DNA of 8,114 nucleotides from Calditrichota bacterium (GTDB lineage: Bacteria > Calditrichota > Calditrichia > RBG-13-44-9 > J075): NCBI GenBank assembly GCA_003695285.1, contig RFIL01000335.1, positions 1-8,114 of the forward strand, read 5' to 3'. A model generated the notes under the pieces. That model was given only the letters and a program-made list of their open reading frames with translations. It ran no database searches and was not told the DNA's origin. The translations under genes were made by a program, and so were the position numbers. This document shows, piece by piece, positions 1 to 5,983 of this stretch; positions within the stretch are counted from its first letter, which is position 1; each line of letters begins with the position of its first letter.

Positions 1-344
1 ACAGTAAAAAGCACAATTTCCGGTTGTTTTTCCAGCAAATAGAGGGCGTCAATCAAATCCTTTAAACCAATATCATGAGCCGATAAATTGGGAGGGTAAT
101 CCGATGAATAGCGTGGTTTTAACATGCTGATGGTTCCAGGCGGATTCTCATCCAGGGTCGCATCAATTAAAATGACCCTATCATACTTTTGAAAATATTC
201 CAATAAATGAAAACCACCTGTTCCTCCCTCTAACACATCGACATTTTCAAAGAGACCGTTTTCCTCAATATATTTCACAGCATGCACCCCAACTCCTTCA
301 TCCCCCATCAAGACATTTCCAATACCCAATATAAGAGTTTTCAT
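1..344 (-). CDS. Hydrogenase maturation protease (peptidase family M52), partial, C-terminus beyond left edge
   Basis: Reading the minus strand from ATG at 344-342 gives 114 codons open to the window edge. The protein starts MKTLILGIGNVLMGDEGVGV, the N-terminal signature of HybD/HyaD/HycI-type endopeptidases, which remove the C-terminal tail of the large subunit of [NiFe] hydrogenases after nickel insertion in the cytoplasm. The three nickel-contacting residues known for E. coli HybD (Glu16, Asp62, His93) have counterparts at Glu16, Asp61 (in LIDAT) and His90 (in SAHDIG). The start is supported by AAAGGA-like bases (complement of about 350-356) a few bases upstream. Family members are usually about 150-180 residues, so about one third is missing. 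It is divergent from the rest of the window and probably belongs to a hydrogenase operon to the left (inference). Which hydrogenase it serves cannot be told. Confidence 0.92.
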   Translation of the reverse strand, partial: MKTLILGIGNVLMGDEGVGVHAVKYIEENGLFENVDVLEGGTGGFHLLEYFQKYDRVILIDATLDENPPGTISMLKPRYSSDYPPNLSAHDIGLKDLIDALYLLEKQPEIVLFT

Positions 345-396
345 TTCATTCCTTTCATCACTCACCTTGTGTAAAAGAATTTGTTTGGTAGGTGTA

Positions 397-425
397 AATT
401 TAGTTTTTCTCCGTCATAGTTCCAA
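397..425 (-). promoter_or_regulatory. Possible sigma70-type promoter for the hydrogenase maturation protease gene
   Basis: Read on the minus strand, TTGGAA (complement of 420-425) is followed after exactly 17 bases by TAAATT (complement of 397-402). Each box matches four of six consensus positions, and the -10 box lies about 50 bases upstream of the start codon at 344. The region is AT-rich, so chance matches are expected. This is only a candidate. Confidence 0.22.
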
Positions 426-464
426 GAAGGGGGTTCTTTTTGAGAGAAAATTTAATGTAGAACA

Positions 465-479
465 CACTAATTGTTAGTG
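465..479. repeat. Short inverted repeat (6-bp arms, 3-base loop)
   Basis: CACTAA (465-470) and TTAGTG (474-479) are exact reverse complements separated by TTG. The plus-strand downstream flank is CTTTAAAAT, not a clean U-tract, so it is a poor terminator. It could be a repressor half-site pair or chance in AT-rich DNA. Confidence 0.35.
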
Positions 480-818
480 CTTTAAAATATGTGATTAGAA
501 TCAACAGTTTTGGTTGTAAAAGAAAGTATAATGTGCGCTGAAATAGATTTGAAAAAAATGTGGATGAGCCTAAAATCATTTTCAAAAACTCCTCATGTTT
601 AAAATTTGTTGTTCATTTTTTTGAAGTAGTGTTTATCTGTCCTTACATATTTTTTTTCTCCAATTTACGAACAGGACTAACGCAGACAGATCCTATATAC
701 CTGAGAGCATCTGGGGGGGATATTTTTTTCAAAATGGGAAAAATGAACCAATCTATGAAGCAAATTCTTGCTGACAAATTATGTAGTAGGTTATTCTCCA
801 TCCCCCTCTCTGTTCAAC

Positions 819-839
819 AATAATAAAAACAGTATTATT
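819..839. repeat. AT-only inverted repeat (7-bp arms, 7-base spacer)
   Basis: AATAATA (819-825) and TATTATT (833-839) are exact reverse complements around AAAACAG. The arms contain no G or C, so the RNA hairpin would be weak. It may be a DNA-level site or a chance product of local base composition. Confidence 0.3.
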
Positions 840-929
840 AAAATATATCAGCATCCTCTGACATTTTGTTTAATTCATAAGCCTTTTTATCCGATTGATA
901 GAATAGGCAAAATGAAATATGCCAGTAAA

Positions 930-965
930 CCACCTTCTAGTTACGTATCTATGTAACTCAGGTGG
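930..965 (+). promoter_or_regulatory. Long imperfect hairpin upstream of the glycosyltransferase cassette
   Basis: Outer arms CCACCT (930-935) and AGGTGG (960-965) pair perfectly. After a small asymmetric internal loop (TCT against C), inner arms AGTTAC (939-944) and GTAACT (953-958) also pair perfectly. A G-T wobble (945/952) and a T-A pair (946/951) can extend the inner stem to eight pairs around the four-base loop ATCT. It ends 61 bases before the start codon at 1027. It lacks a following T-run on either strand, so it is unlikely to be an ordinary intrinsic terminator. A leader RNA structure or a two-part operator is more plausible. The pairing is seen directly; the function is inference. 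Confidence 0.4.
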
Positions 966-1026
966 CGGAGCTATATCTACCCCAACCCCATCTTGTTGAA
1001 ACTCCCATTACTCAAACAAATCCAGC

Positions 1027-2487
1027 ATGACTGACAAAAAAGGTACCTATTTTCACTGGTTAATGATCTTAACCCTTGTGGCTTTTGCTCTGAGATTAGT
1101 CGCCCTGGGTAATGGCATCTGGTTCGATGAAATTGTTACACTAATTCAATCAGTAAGGCAGGATTTATGGAATATTGTTCAGTCGTACCCTTCAGAAAAT
1201 CGTCATATGCTATATGCGATTCTTGCCCATATTTCAACAACCGTATTCGGTGAATCCGTCTGGGCATTACGACTTCCGGCCGTCATCTTCGGAACACTTT
1301 CCATCCCTGCTTTGTATTGGTTGGGGAAATCAATAGCCAATGAGAAGGAAGCTATCTGGGCAGCTGCCCTTTTAACGTTTTCTTATCACCACATCTGGTT
1401 CTCTCAGAATGCCAGAGGATATACCGGATTACTTTTCTTTGCCATCCTGAGTATGAACTTTTTTATCCTGGGGCTTAAAGAGAACAGATTATCTCACTGG
1501 ATTTTCTTTTCAATAGCAACTGCCTTGGGTATTTATACTCACCTTACCATGGTCTTTGTAACAGCCAGTCAGGGATTGATTTTCCTATGGTTATGGGCAC
1601 GAAAGGAAATAACTCCATTCTCTATCGATAAAGACATTGTAAAGAATGCTCTTCTCTATGGATTTATCCTTTCTGGTATCTTCACTTTGTTACTTTACTC
1701 CCCTGCCCTGCCGGATCTTCTTAAACATTTTATCCATTCACGCCCTTCGCAAATTGCATCCCAATGGACAAACCCATTATGGACCTTAATGGAAACGATT
1801 CGCGGATTACAAATTGGGTTGGGAAAGATGATATTAGGATTAATTGCCGGGGGATTTGTTTTTGGTTTGGGGATGTATCGGTATTTTAAAGAAAATGTTT
1901 ATTCCCTGCTGTTACTGTTACTCCCACCGTTTCTGGGAGCGACAATTGTTGTTGCCACCAATCATAACATCTGGCCCCGATTTTTCTTTTTTGCCTTCGG
2001 TTATTTTTTGTTAATTACGGTGCGTGGCGCATTTGAGATGGGAAATGTTCTGTCACATTTCTTACCCAAAAAATTTACCCCAACTATTATTAGCAATTTC
2101 CTACTTTCTTGCTTTCTGGTGATGTTTTTAGTTGCCCTACCTCGTAGTTACCAACCCAAGCAAAACTTTGAAGGACCAATACATTTTCTCAAAACACATC
2201 AGGGTTCAAAACCGGTAGTCACTGTCGGGCTAACGACCTATCCCTACCGGCAATATTATCAGCAACCCTGGGTTGAAGTACAAAGTACTTCTCAACTGGA
2301 TTCTCTCCTATCTATCCACCAGGAAGTGTGGTTGGTCTATACATTTCCGGTTTATATGGAATCTCGTCATCCGGAACTCTGGCAAATCATCCAGGAGAGA
2401 AGTGAAGTCATCAAACGATTTCCAGGCACGATCGGCGGTGGAGACATTTATCTGTGTAAAATAACCGATAACACATCTCAGAACTGA
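1027..2487 (+). CDS. GT-C type membrane glycosyltransferase, PMT/ArnT-like (GT39/GT83-related)
   Basis: The 486-residue product is strongly hydrophobic, with many membrane spans between about residues 10 and 372 and a soluble C-terminal tail of about 110 residues. Family features are visible: the first helix (about 11-28) is followed by WFDE with Asp34-Glu35 in the first periplasmic loop, where GT-C enzymes keep an acidic catalytic or metal-binding pair. Also present are the RLPAVIFGTLSIPALYWLG segment (82-100) and the FSQNARGY motif (125-132) typical of the bacterial PMT_2/dolichyl-phosphate-mannose mannosyltransferase-like family. Such enzymes take sugar from a polyprenyl-phosphate carrier and transfer it to lipid, glycan or protein on the outer face of the membrane; the acceptor here is unknown. 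ATG 1027 is the first start after an in-frame TGA about 30 bases upstream, but no Shine-Dalgarno sequence is visible before it. Only 12 bases separate it from the next gene, a plausible donor-making partner. Confidence 0.88.
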   Translation: MTDKKGTYFHWLMILTLVAFALRLVALGNGIWFDEIVTLIQSVRQDLWNIVQSYPSENRHMLYAILAHISTTVFGESVWALRLPAVIFGTLSIPALYWLGKSIANEKEAIWAAALLTFSYHHIWFSQNARGYTGLLFFAILSMNFFILGLKENRLSHWIFFSIATALGIYTHLTMVFVTASQGLIFLWLWARKEITPFSIDKDIVKNALLYGFILSGIFTLLLYSPALPDLLKHFIHSRPSQIASQWTNPLWTLMETIRGLQIGLGKMILGLIAGGFVFGLGMYRYFKENVYSLLLLLLPPFLGATIVVATNHNIWPRFFFFAFGYFLLITVRGAFEMGNVLSHFLPKKFTPTIISNFLLSCFLVMFLVALPRSYQPKQNFEGPIHFLKTHQGSKPVVTVGLTTYPYRQYYQQPWVEVQSTSQLDSLLSIHQEVWLVYTFPVYMESRHPELWQIIQERSEVIKRFPGTIGGGDIYLCKITDNTSQN

Positions 2488-2499
2488 GGAAAGTACCTT

Positions 2500-3447
2500 A
2501 TGAGTCGTTCCAGGAAGAAAACATCCCCTCCTGAAATTGAAGTACTAACCCGGGAGGTACCCTTACCAGACACAGAAAACAATTCTGAAAAGTTCGTTAG
2601 CATTATCATACCTGCCTATAATGAAGAAGGCGCCATTGATAACCAACTGAAGCGCATTGAGAATGTAATGTCAAAGACCGAATGGAAATATGAAATCATT
2701 GTTGTGGATGATGGTTCCCGGGATGGAACAGTACAAGAGGCCCTGAAACACGACGTTATCCTTCTTCAACAACCTGAAAATCGGGGGTACGGAGCAGCTC
2801 TAAAAAAGGGAATTTCTCATGCCAGAGCCGAAAAAGTGTTAATAATCGATGCTGATGGAACTTATCCCGCAGAAGCGATACCTGATTTATTGGAAAAGTC
2901 AGCCCACTATGACATGGTGGTTGGGGCGAGAGTTGGGGATAATGTGGAGATCCCCTGGGCTCGCAGACCGGCAAAATGGTTTTTACGAAAACTGGCCAGT
3001 TATCTGGCAGAATACCCAATACCGGATCTGAATTCTGGCCTGAGGGTGATGAATAAGGAAGCCGTTAAACATTTTTACCACATCCTACCGTCGGGGTTCT
3101 CTTTTACCACAACCATCACACTGGCATTTTTTAGTAATGATCTACTGGTGCACTATCATCCAATAGAGTATGCTAAGCGGATTGGGAAATCGAAGATAAA
3201 ACCAACAGATGCTTATCATTTCCTCCTACTGATATTAAGAACCATCGTATTCTTTAATCCTCTACGGGTATTTTTACCCATGGGCATGTTTTTCTTTGTG
3301 TTGGGTATGGGAAAATTTATTTATGACCTTTTTATAGGGAATTTGTCGGAAACCGCTGTCATGGGGTTTCTGGCTGCGTTTATTATCTGGGCAATCGGCT
3401 TACTCTCGGATCAAATTTCCAGGGTAGGACTGGGAGGGAAACAATAA
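2500..3447 (+). CDS. GT2 family glycosyltransferase, polyprenyl-phosphate-sugar synthase-like, with C-terminal membrane helices
   Basis: This 315-residue protein has a charged N-terminal extension (1-31) and then a GT-A fold GT2 domain. Visible motifs are VSIIIPAYNEEGAI (33-46), IIVVDDGSRDGT (66-77) with the nucleotide-binding acidic pair Asp70-Asp71, NRGYGAALKKG (94-104), and the metal-binding DXD as IIDADG (115-120, Asp117 and Asp119). PDLNSGLRVM (175-184) and the basic RIGKSKI (227-233) are typical of dolichyl-phosphate mannose/glucose synthase-like enzymes. Two hydrophobic segments follow at about 257-278 and 285-304. The family transfers a sugar from a nucleotide donor to a polyprenyl phosphate at the inner face of the membrane; sugar identity cannot be read. 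GAGGA (2486-2490), overlapping the upstream stop codon, sits nine bases before ATG and fixes the start. Translational coupling with the GT-C gene is likely, and the pair make sense as maker and user of a lipid-linked sugar. Confidence 0.9.
   Translation: MSRSRKKTSPPEIEVLTREVPLPDTENNSEKFVSIIIPAYNEEGAIDNQLKRIENVMSKTEWKYEIIVVDDGSRDGTVQEALKHDVILLQQPENRGYGAALKKGISHARAEKVLIIDADGTYPAEAIPDLLEKSAHYDMVVGARVGDNVEIPWARRPAKWFLRKLASYLAEYPIPDLNSGLRVMNKEAVKHFYHILPSGFSFTTTITLAFFSNDLLVHYHPIEYAKRIGKSKIKPTDAYHFLLLILRTIVFFNPLRVFLPMGMFFFVLGMGKFIYDLFIGNLSETAVMGFLAAFIIWAIGLLSDQISRVGLGGKQ
3432..3438 (+). promoter_or_regulatory. Ribosome binding site indicating a non-ATG start at 3447
   Basis: GGGAGGG lies near the end of the GT2 gene. 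It is eight bases before ATT 3447 and five before ATA 3444, both in frame with the downstream membrane protein. No ATG, GTG or TTG lies in that frame near this site, and TTG 3591 has no comparable site before it. Confidence 0.55.
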
Positions 3448-4448
3448 TTTCATACACCCACATACTTCAACGATTCATTAAAATTTTAAAGCATCCTCTT
3501 CTGAGGATTAGCGTTAGTCTGCTCATATTAGCCTTTTTACTGTATCATCTTCCTCTTTCAGAATTATGGGGAGCCCTTAAAAGTATTTCATTGCCAATAT
3601 GGCTCATAGCACTGGGATTGTTCCTGGTGGGGCATACCTTCGGAACCATCAAATGGCGTCTGTTAGTCAACACTAAATCGAGCTATCTCCCTTTCCTGAT
3701 CGCCTTAAGATGCCATTTTGCTGGTTTATTTGCCAATTTATTTCTCCCATCGCTGGCCGGAGGAGATGTGGTGAGAGCAGGACTTGCTATTCGTTATTTA
3801 AAACAAAAAGGGAATGTCATTCTTGGAGGAATCCTGGATCGATTCCTGGACACTTCTGCGCTGGGTATCATTATTCTCATAGGAGCTTATTTCGCACCGC
3901 AGGCTTTTACTGATACCGATCGAAATATCCTCCGGGTTGTTTTTGTAATTCTTTCTCTGATGGCTCTCTCCGGAGGAATTTTCCTCCTCCTCCCCACCTT
4001 CACCTGGCTTCCATCATCGCTAAAGAAACTTCTGAAACGTTATCAGGAACTGGTAAAGGAACTTTTAAAAACCCCCTGGAAGGCGATTATTTCTCTGCTC
4101 GTCGCTATTATCATGCAAACAACCTTCGTGGGTATTAATGCATATCTTGGTATGCAGTGTGGAATTGATATCCCATTTGTAGTATGGATACTGGTATGGC
4201 CTCTGGCCAAATTATCAGCGTTGTTACCAATCAGCATGGGAGGACTTGGTGTCCGGGAAGCGGCACTGGCTGCTCTGTTGACTCGTCTGGATATTCCCAT
4301 CGCATTGGCGGTAGGTGTAGGGCTCCTGTGGGAAACCATCCTGGTTTCAGGTGGTATTCTGGGAGGTATTTTCTATCTGGTCATGAATCAGGTGGACACC
4401 CCTTTCCCCAGCCTGTCAACCCTGAGAGGGACTCCCAAAGAATTATAA
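3447..4448 (+). CDS. Flippase-like / lysylphosphatidylglycerol synthase TM-region family membrane protein (UPF0104-like)
   Basis: The frame is open upstream of the first conventional start (TTG 3591) into the GT2 gene. Its translation there continues the family's usual N-terminus: LLRISVSLLILAFLLYHL (residues 18-35 from 3447), a first membrane helix, then LSELWGALKSIS. I therefore place the start at ATT 3447, overlapping the upstream TAA by one base; ATA 3444 and CTG 3501 or 3519 are alternatives. That gives 333 residues, a normal family length, against 285 from TTG. Conserved motifs, numbered from 3447, are KWRLLVN (69-75), GGDVVRA (105-111), LDR (130-132) and LPISMGGLGVREAA (260-273), within about eight hydrophobic spans. 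The family includes the MprF flippase-like region and many proteins beside glycosyltransferases. Handling of lipid or polyprenyl intermediates is inferred, not shown. A short hydrophilic tail of about 20 residues ends the protein. Confidence 0.82.
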   Translation: MSYTHILQRFIKILKHPLLRISVSLLILAFLLYHLPLSELWGALKSISLPIWLIALGLFLVGHTFGTIKWRLLVNTKSSYLPFLIALRCHFAGLFANLFLPSLAGGDVVRAGLAIRYLKQKGNVILGGILDRFLDTSALGIIILIGAYFAPQAFTDTDRNILRVVFVILSLMALSGGIFLLLPTFTWLPSSLKKLLKRYQELVKELLKTPWKAIISLLVAIIMQTTFVGINAYLGMQCGIDIPFVVWILVWPLAKLSALLPISMGGLGVREAALAALLTRLDIPIALAVGVGLLWETILVSGGILGGIFYLVMNQVDTPFPSLSTLRGTPKEL

Positions 4449-4477
4449 AGTTCACCTCGACGTACTAATATTTCTAC

Positions 4478-4492
4478 AATATCGACGATATT
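4478..4492. repeat. Perfect 15-base palindrome directly before the first flavoenzyme gene
   Basis: AATATCG (4478-4484) and CGATATT (4486-4492) are exact reverse complements around a single A, ending two bases before ATG 4495. It occupies the place where a Shine-Dalgarno sequence would be, and none is visible. With a one-base centre it looks more like a DNA-binding dyad than an RNA hairpin; as RNA it could form five pairs around CGACG. Function unknown. Confidence 0.4.
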
Positions 4493-4494
4493 CA

Positions 4495-5949
4495 ATGACT
4501 AAAAAAACCAACGATCGCAACTCATCACCCCATGTGGCTATACTCGGCGCAGGGCCCGCCGGGGTTGGGGCAGCGTACTACCTGACTCGTCAGAATAGAG
4601 CTAAGGTTACCGTTCTGGAATTGAATAATGGGGTTGGAGGAAATTCCGGGAGTTTTGAACACTCTGGAATTTTCCTCGACTACGGTAGTCATCGTTTGCA
4701 TCCCGCTTGTGATCCTGAAATTTTCAAAGATATAAAAATGATGCTCGGTGAGGATTTGCTGGTCCGTCCCCGACATGGACGAATTCGTTTAAAACAGCGC
4801 TGGATCCATTTTCCTCTCAATCCCCTGGACCTGGTGTTGCGATTACCGATTGGATTTGGTAGTGGAGTAGCTAAAGATACTGTTCTATCTGTAATTAGTC
4901 CTTTAAGAACGAATGGTAAAGATTCCCCTACCTTCGCCTCAGTTCTGGAAAAACAGCTGGGAAAAACAATCTGTCAGGAATTTTATTTTCCCTATGCCCG
5001 AAAAATATGGGGGCTTCCTCCTGAAGAGATATCCGCGATACAAGCGCAAAAAAGAGTCTCAGCAAACTCAATTTTTAAAATCATAAAAAAAGTATTCAGT
5101 AAACCTCAGAACACCGGGGTAAACGGGAAACCTTTCTTCTATTATCCCAGAAAGGGCTTTGGTCAAATCTCCACGGAATACTTCCATCACGCTCAGGAGT
5201 ATGGTGCCACCTTTCACTTTGGAGCCCGAGTTAAACAACTGAATATTGAGGGAGATTGCATCCGGAGCGTTATTTATGAAACAGAAAACCAACAGCAAAA
5301 AGTGACTGCCGATTACATCTGGTCAACCCTTCCGTTGACTGTCCTGATAAAAAGCATATCTCCCCCTCCCCCCCGGGCAATATTGGATGCAGTGGAAAGC
5401 ATTCGATTCCGTTCCATGATTTTAATTTATCTTTTCCTGAAGACTAATCAATTTACTGAATACGATGCTCATTATTTTCCTGGTGAAGACATTGCCATTA
5501 CCCGTCTTTCTGAGCCTAAAAATTATAGCGGGGTCAAGGAACCAACCGGATTGACTGCCTTATGCGCAGAACTTCCCTGTAACCTGAACGATGAGTTATG
5601 GAAAAAGAGTGACCATGAACTGGGGGAATTATTAGTAGAAGCCCTGGAAAAAGCGGGCCTTCCGGTAAGAGTTCCAATTGAAGAGGTATTTACCCGCCGT
5701 TTGCCTTTTGCTTATCCCATATATGACAGAGGATTTGAAGGCCACTTTGAGGTACTACATCAGTATCTTAAAAGATTTACCAATCTGCTTTCTTTTGGTC
5801 GACAGGGATTGTTTGTTCATGACAACACTCACCATGCCTTATATATGGCTCGTTCTGCAGTAGATTGTCTGGGAGAGGATGGAATTTTTCATCAAGATAA
5901 ATGGCAGGAGTATTTGAAGATTTTTGAAACACATGTGGTTGAGGATTAA
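4495..5949 (+). CDS. FAD-dependent oxidoreductase, amine-oxidase/UDP-galactopyranose mutase-like superfamily (first of two paralogues)
   Basis: The 484-residue protein is soluble by appearance. It opens with a Rossmann FAD-binding motif, VAILGAGPAGVGAAYYL (14-30), with Glu42 placed to bind the adenosine ribose, followed by GVGGNSG (46-52) and DYGSHRLHP (62-70). Further family motifs are LLVRPRHGRI (88-97), KIWGLPPEEIS (170-180), YPRKGFGQ (217-224) and the C-terminal pair YPIYDRG (407-413) and GRQGLF (435-440), which close the FAD site in this superfamily. These fit the NAD_binding_8/amino-oxidase fold shared by UDP-galactopyranose mutase, protoporphyrinogen oxidase and phytoene desaturase; I cannot assign the reaction. 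The next gene matches motif by motif, so the two probably arose by duplication. A gap of 46 bases separates it from the membrane protein gene, and no clear ribosome binding site precedes the ATG. A run of seven C at 5368-5374 keeps the frame, since the paralogue aligns across it. Confidence 0.85.
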   Translation: MTKKTNDRNSSPHVAILGAGPAGVGAAYYLTRQNRAKVTVLELNNGVGGNSGSFEHSGIFLDYGSHRLHPACDPEIFKDIKMMLGEDLLVRPRHGRIRLKQRWIHFPLNPLDLVLRLPIGFGSGVAKDTVLSVISPLRTNGKDSPTFASVLEKQLGKTICQEFYFPYARKIWGLPPEEISAIQAQKRVSANSIFKIIKKVFSKPQNTGVNGKPFFYYPRKGFGQISTEYFHHAQEYGATFHFGARVKQLNIEGDCIRSVIYETENQQQKVTADYIWSTLPLTVLIKSISPPPPRAILDAVESIRFRSMILIYLFLKTNQFTEYDAHYFPGEDIAITRLSEPKNYSGVKEPTGLTALCAELPCNLNDELWKKSDHELGELLVEALEKAGLPVRVPIEEVFTRRLPFAYPIYDRGFEGHFEVLHQYLKRFTNLLSFGRQGLFVHDNTHHALYMARSAVDCLGEDGIFHQDKWQEYLKIFETHVVED

Positions 5950-5983
5950 CCATCACATTCATCCAAAATAAAGGGAATTAGTC

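Larger units (their letters stand above)
345..1026. other. AT-rich divergent intergenic region without a convincing gene
   Basis: About 680 bases separate the minus-strand protease gene from the plus-strand glycosyltransferase gene. Short open frames exist (560-823 and 768-956 on plus, 400-585 on minus), but their translations are low-complexity, rich in Phe, Ile, Lys and Ser, show no recognisable family, overlap in different frames and lack good ribosome binding sites. I see no tRNA or rRNA signature. Structure that can be seen: inverted repeats at 465-479, 819-839 and 930-965; a perfect TATAAT at 527-532 with no good -35 box at normal spacing (ACAGTT at 504-509); TAGAAT at 899-904; and TTGATA at 895-900 followed 17 bases later by the poor match TATGCC. 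Promoters for both flanking genes should lie here, but I cannot place the plus-strand one with confidence. A decayed gene or small RNA is possible. Confidence 0.7.

Noticed and set aside
672..696. CAGGACTAACGCAGAC, which reminded me of insertion-sequence ends beginning GGACTTACGCA
   Set aside because: No matching inverted copy, target duplication or transposase is in the window. A 9-base match at about 3509-3517 lies inside a gene and is probably chance.
700..722. CTGAGAGCATCTGGGG as a possible riboswitch fragment (TPP-like CTGAGA)
   Set aside because: The other conserved parts of a TPP aptamer are absent and no biosynthesis gene follows.
560..823. 87-codon plus-strand open frame in the intergenic region
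   Set aside because: Its translation is rich in Phe, Ile and Lys with no recognisable motif, it has no good ribosome binding site, and it overlaps another equally unconvincing frame at 768-956.
930..965. Intrinsic terminator interpretation of the hairpin
   Set aside because: Neither strand has a T-run after the stem, and there is no gene ending just before it.
4043..4339. 98-codon minus-strand open frame within the flippase-like gene
   Set aside because: It is a shadow of a well-supported membrane protein gene and its translation has no family resemblance.
3591..4448. Flippase-like gene starting at TTG 3591
   Set aside because: This start would delete the conserved first membrane helix encoded directly upstream in the same open frame, and it has no ribosome binding site. 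The strong GGGAGGG before 3447 fits the longer protein better.
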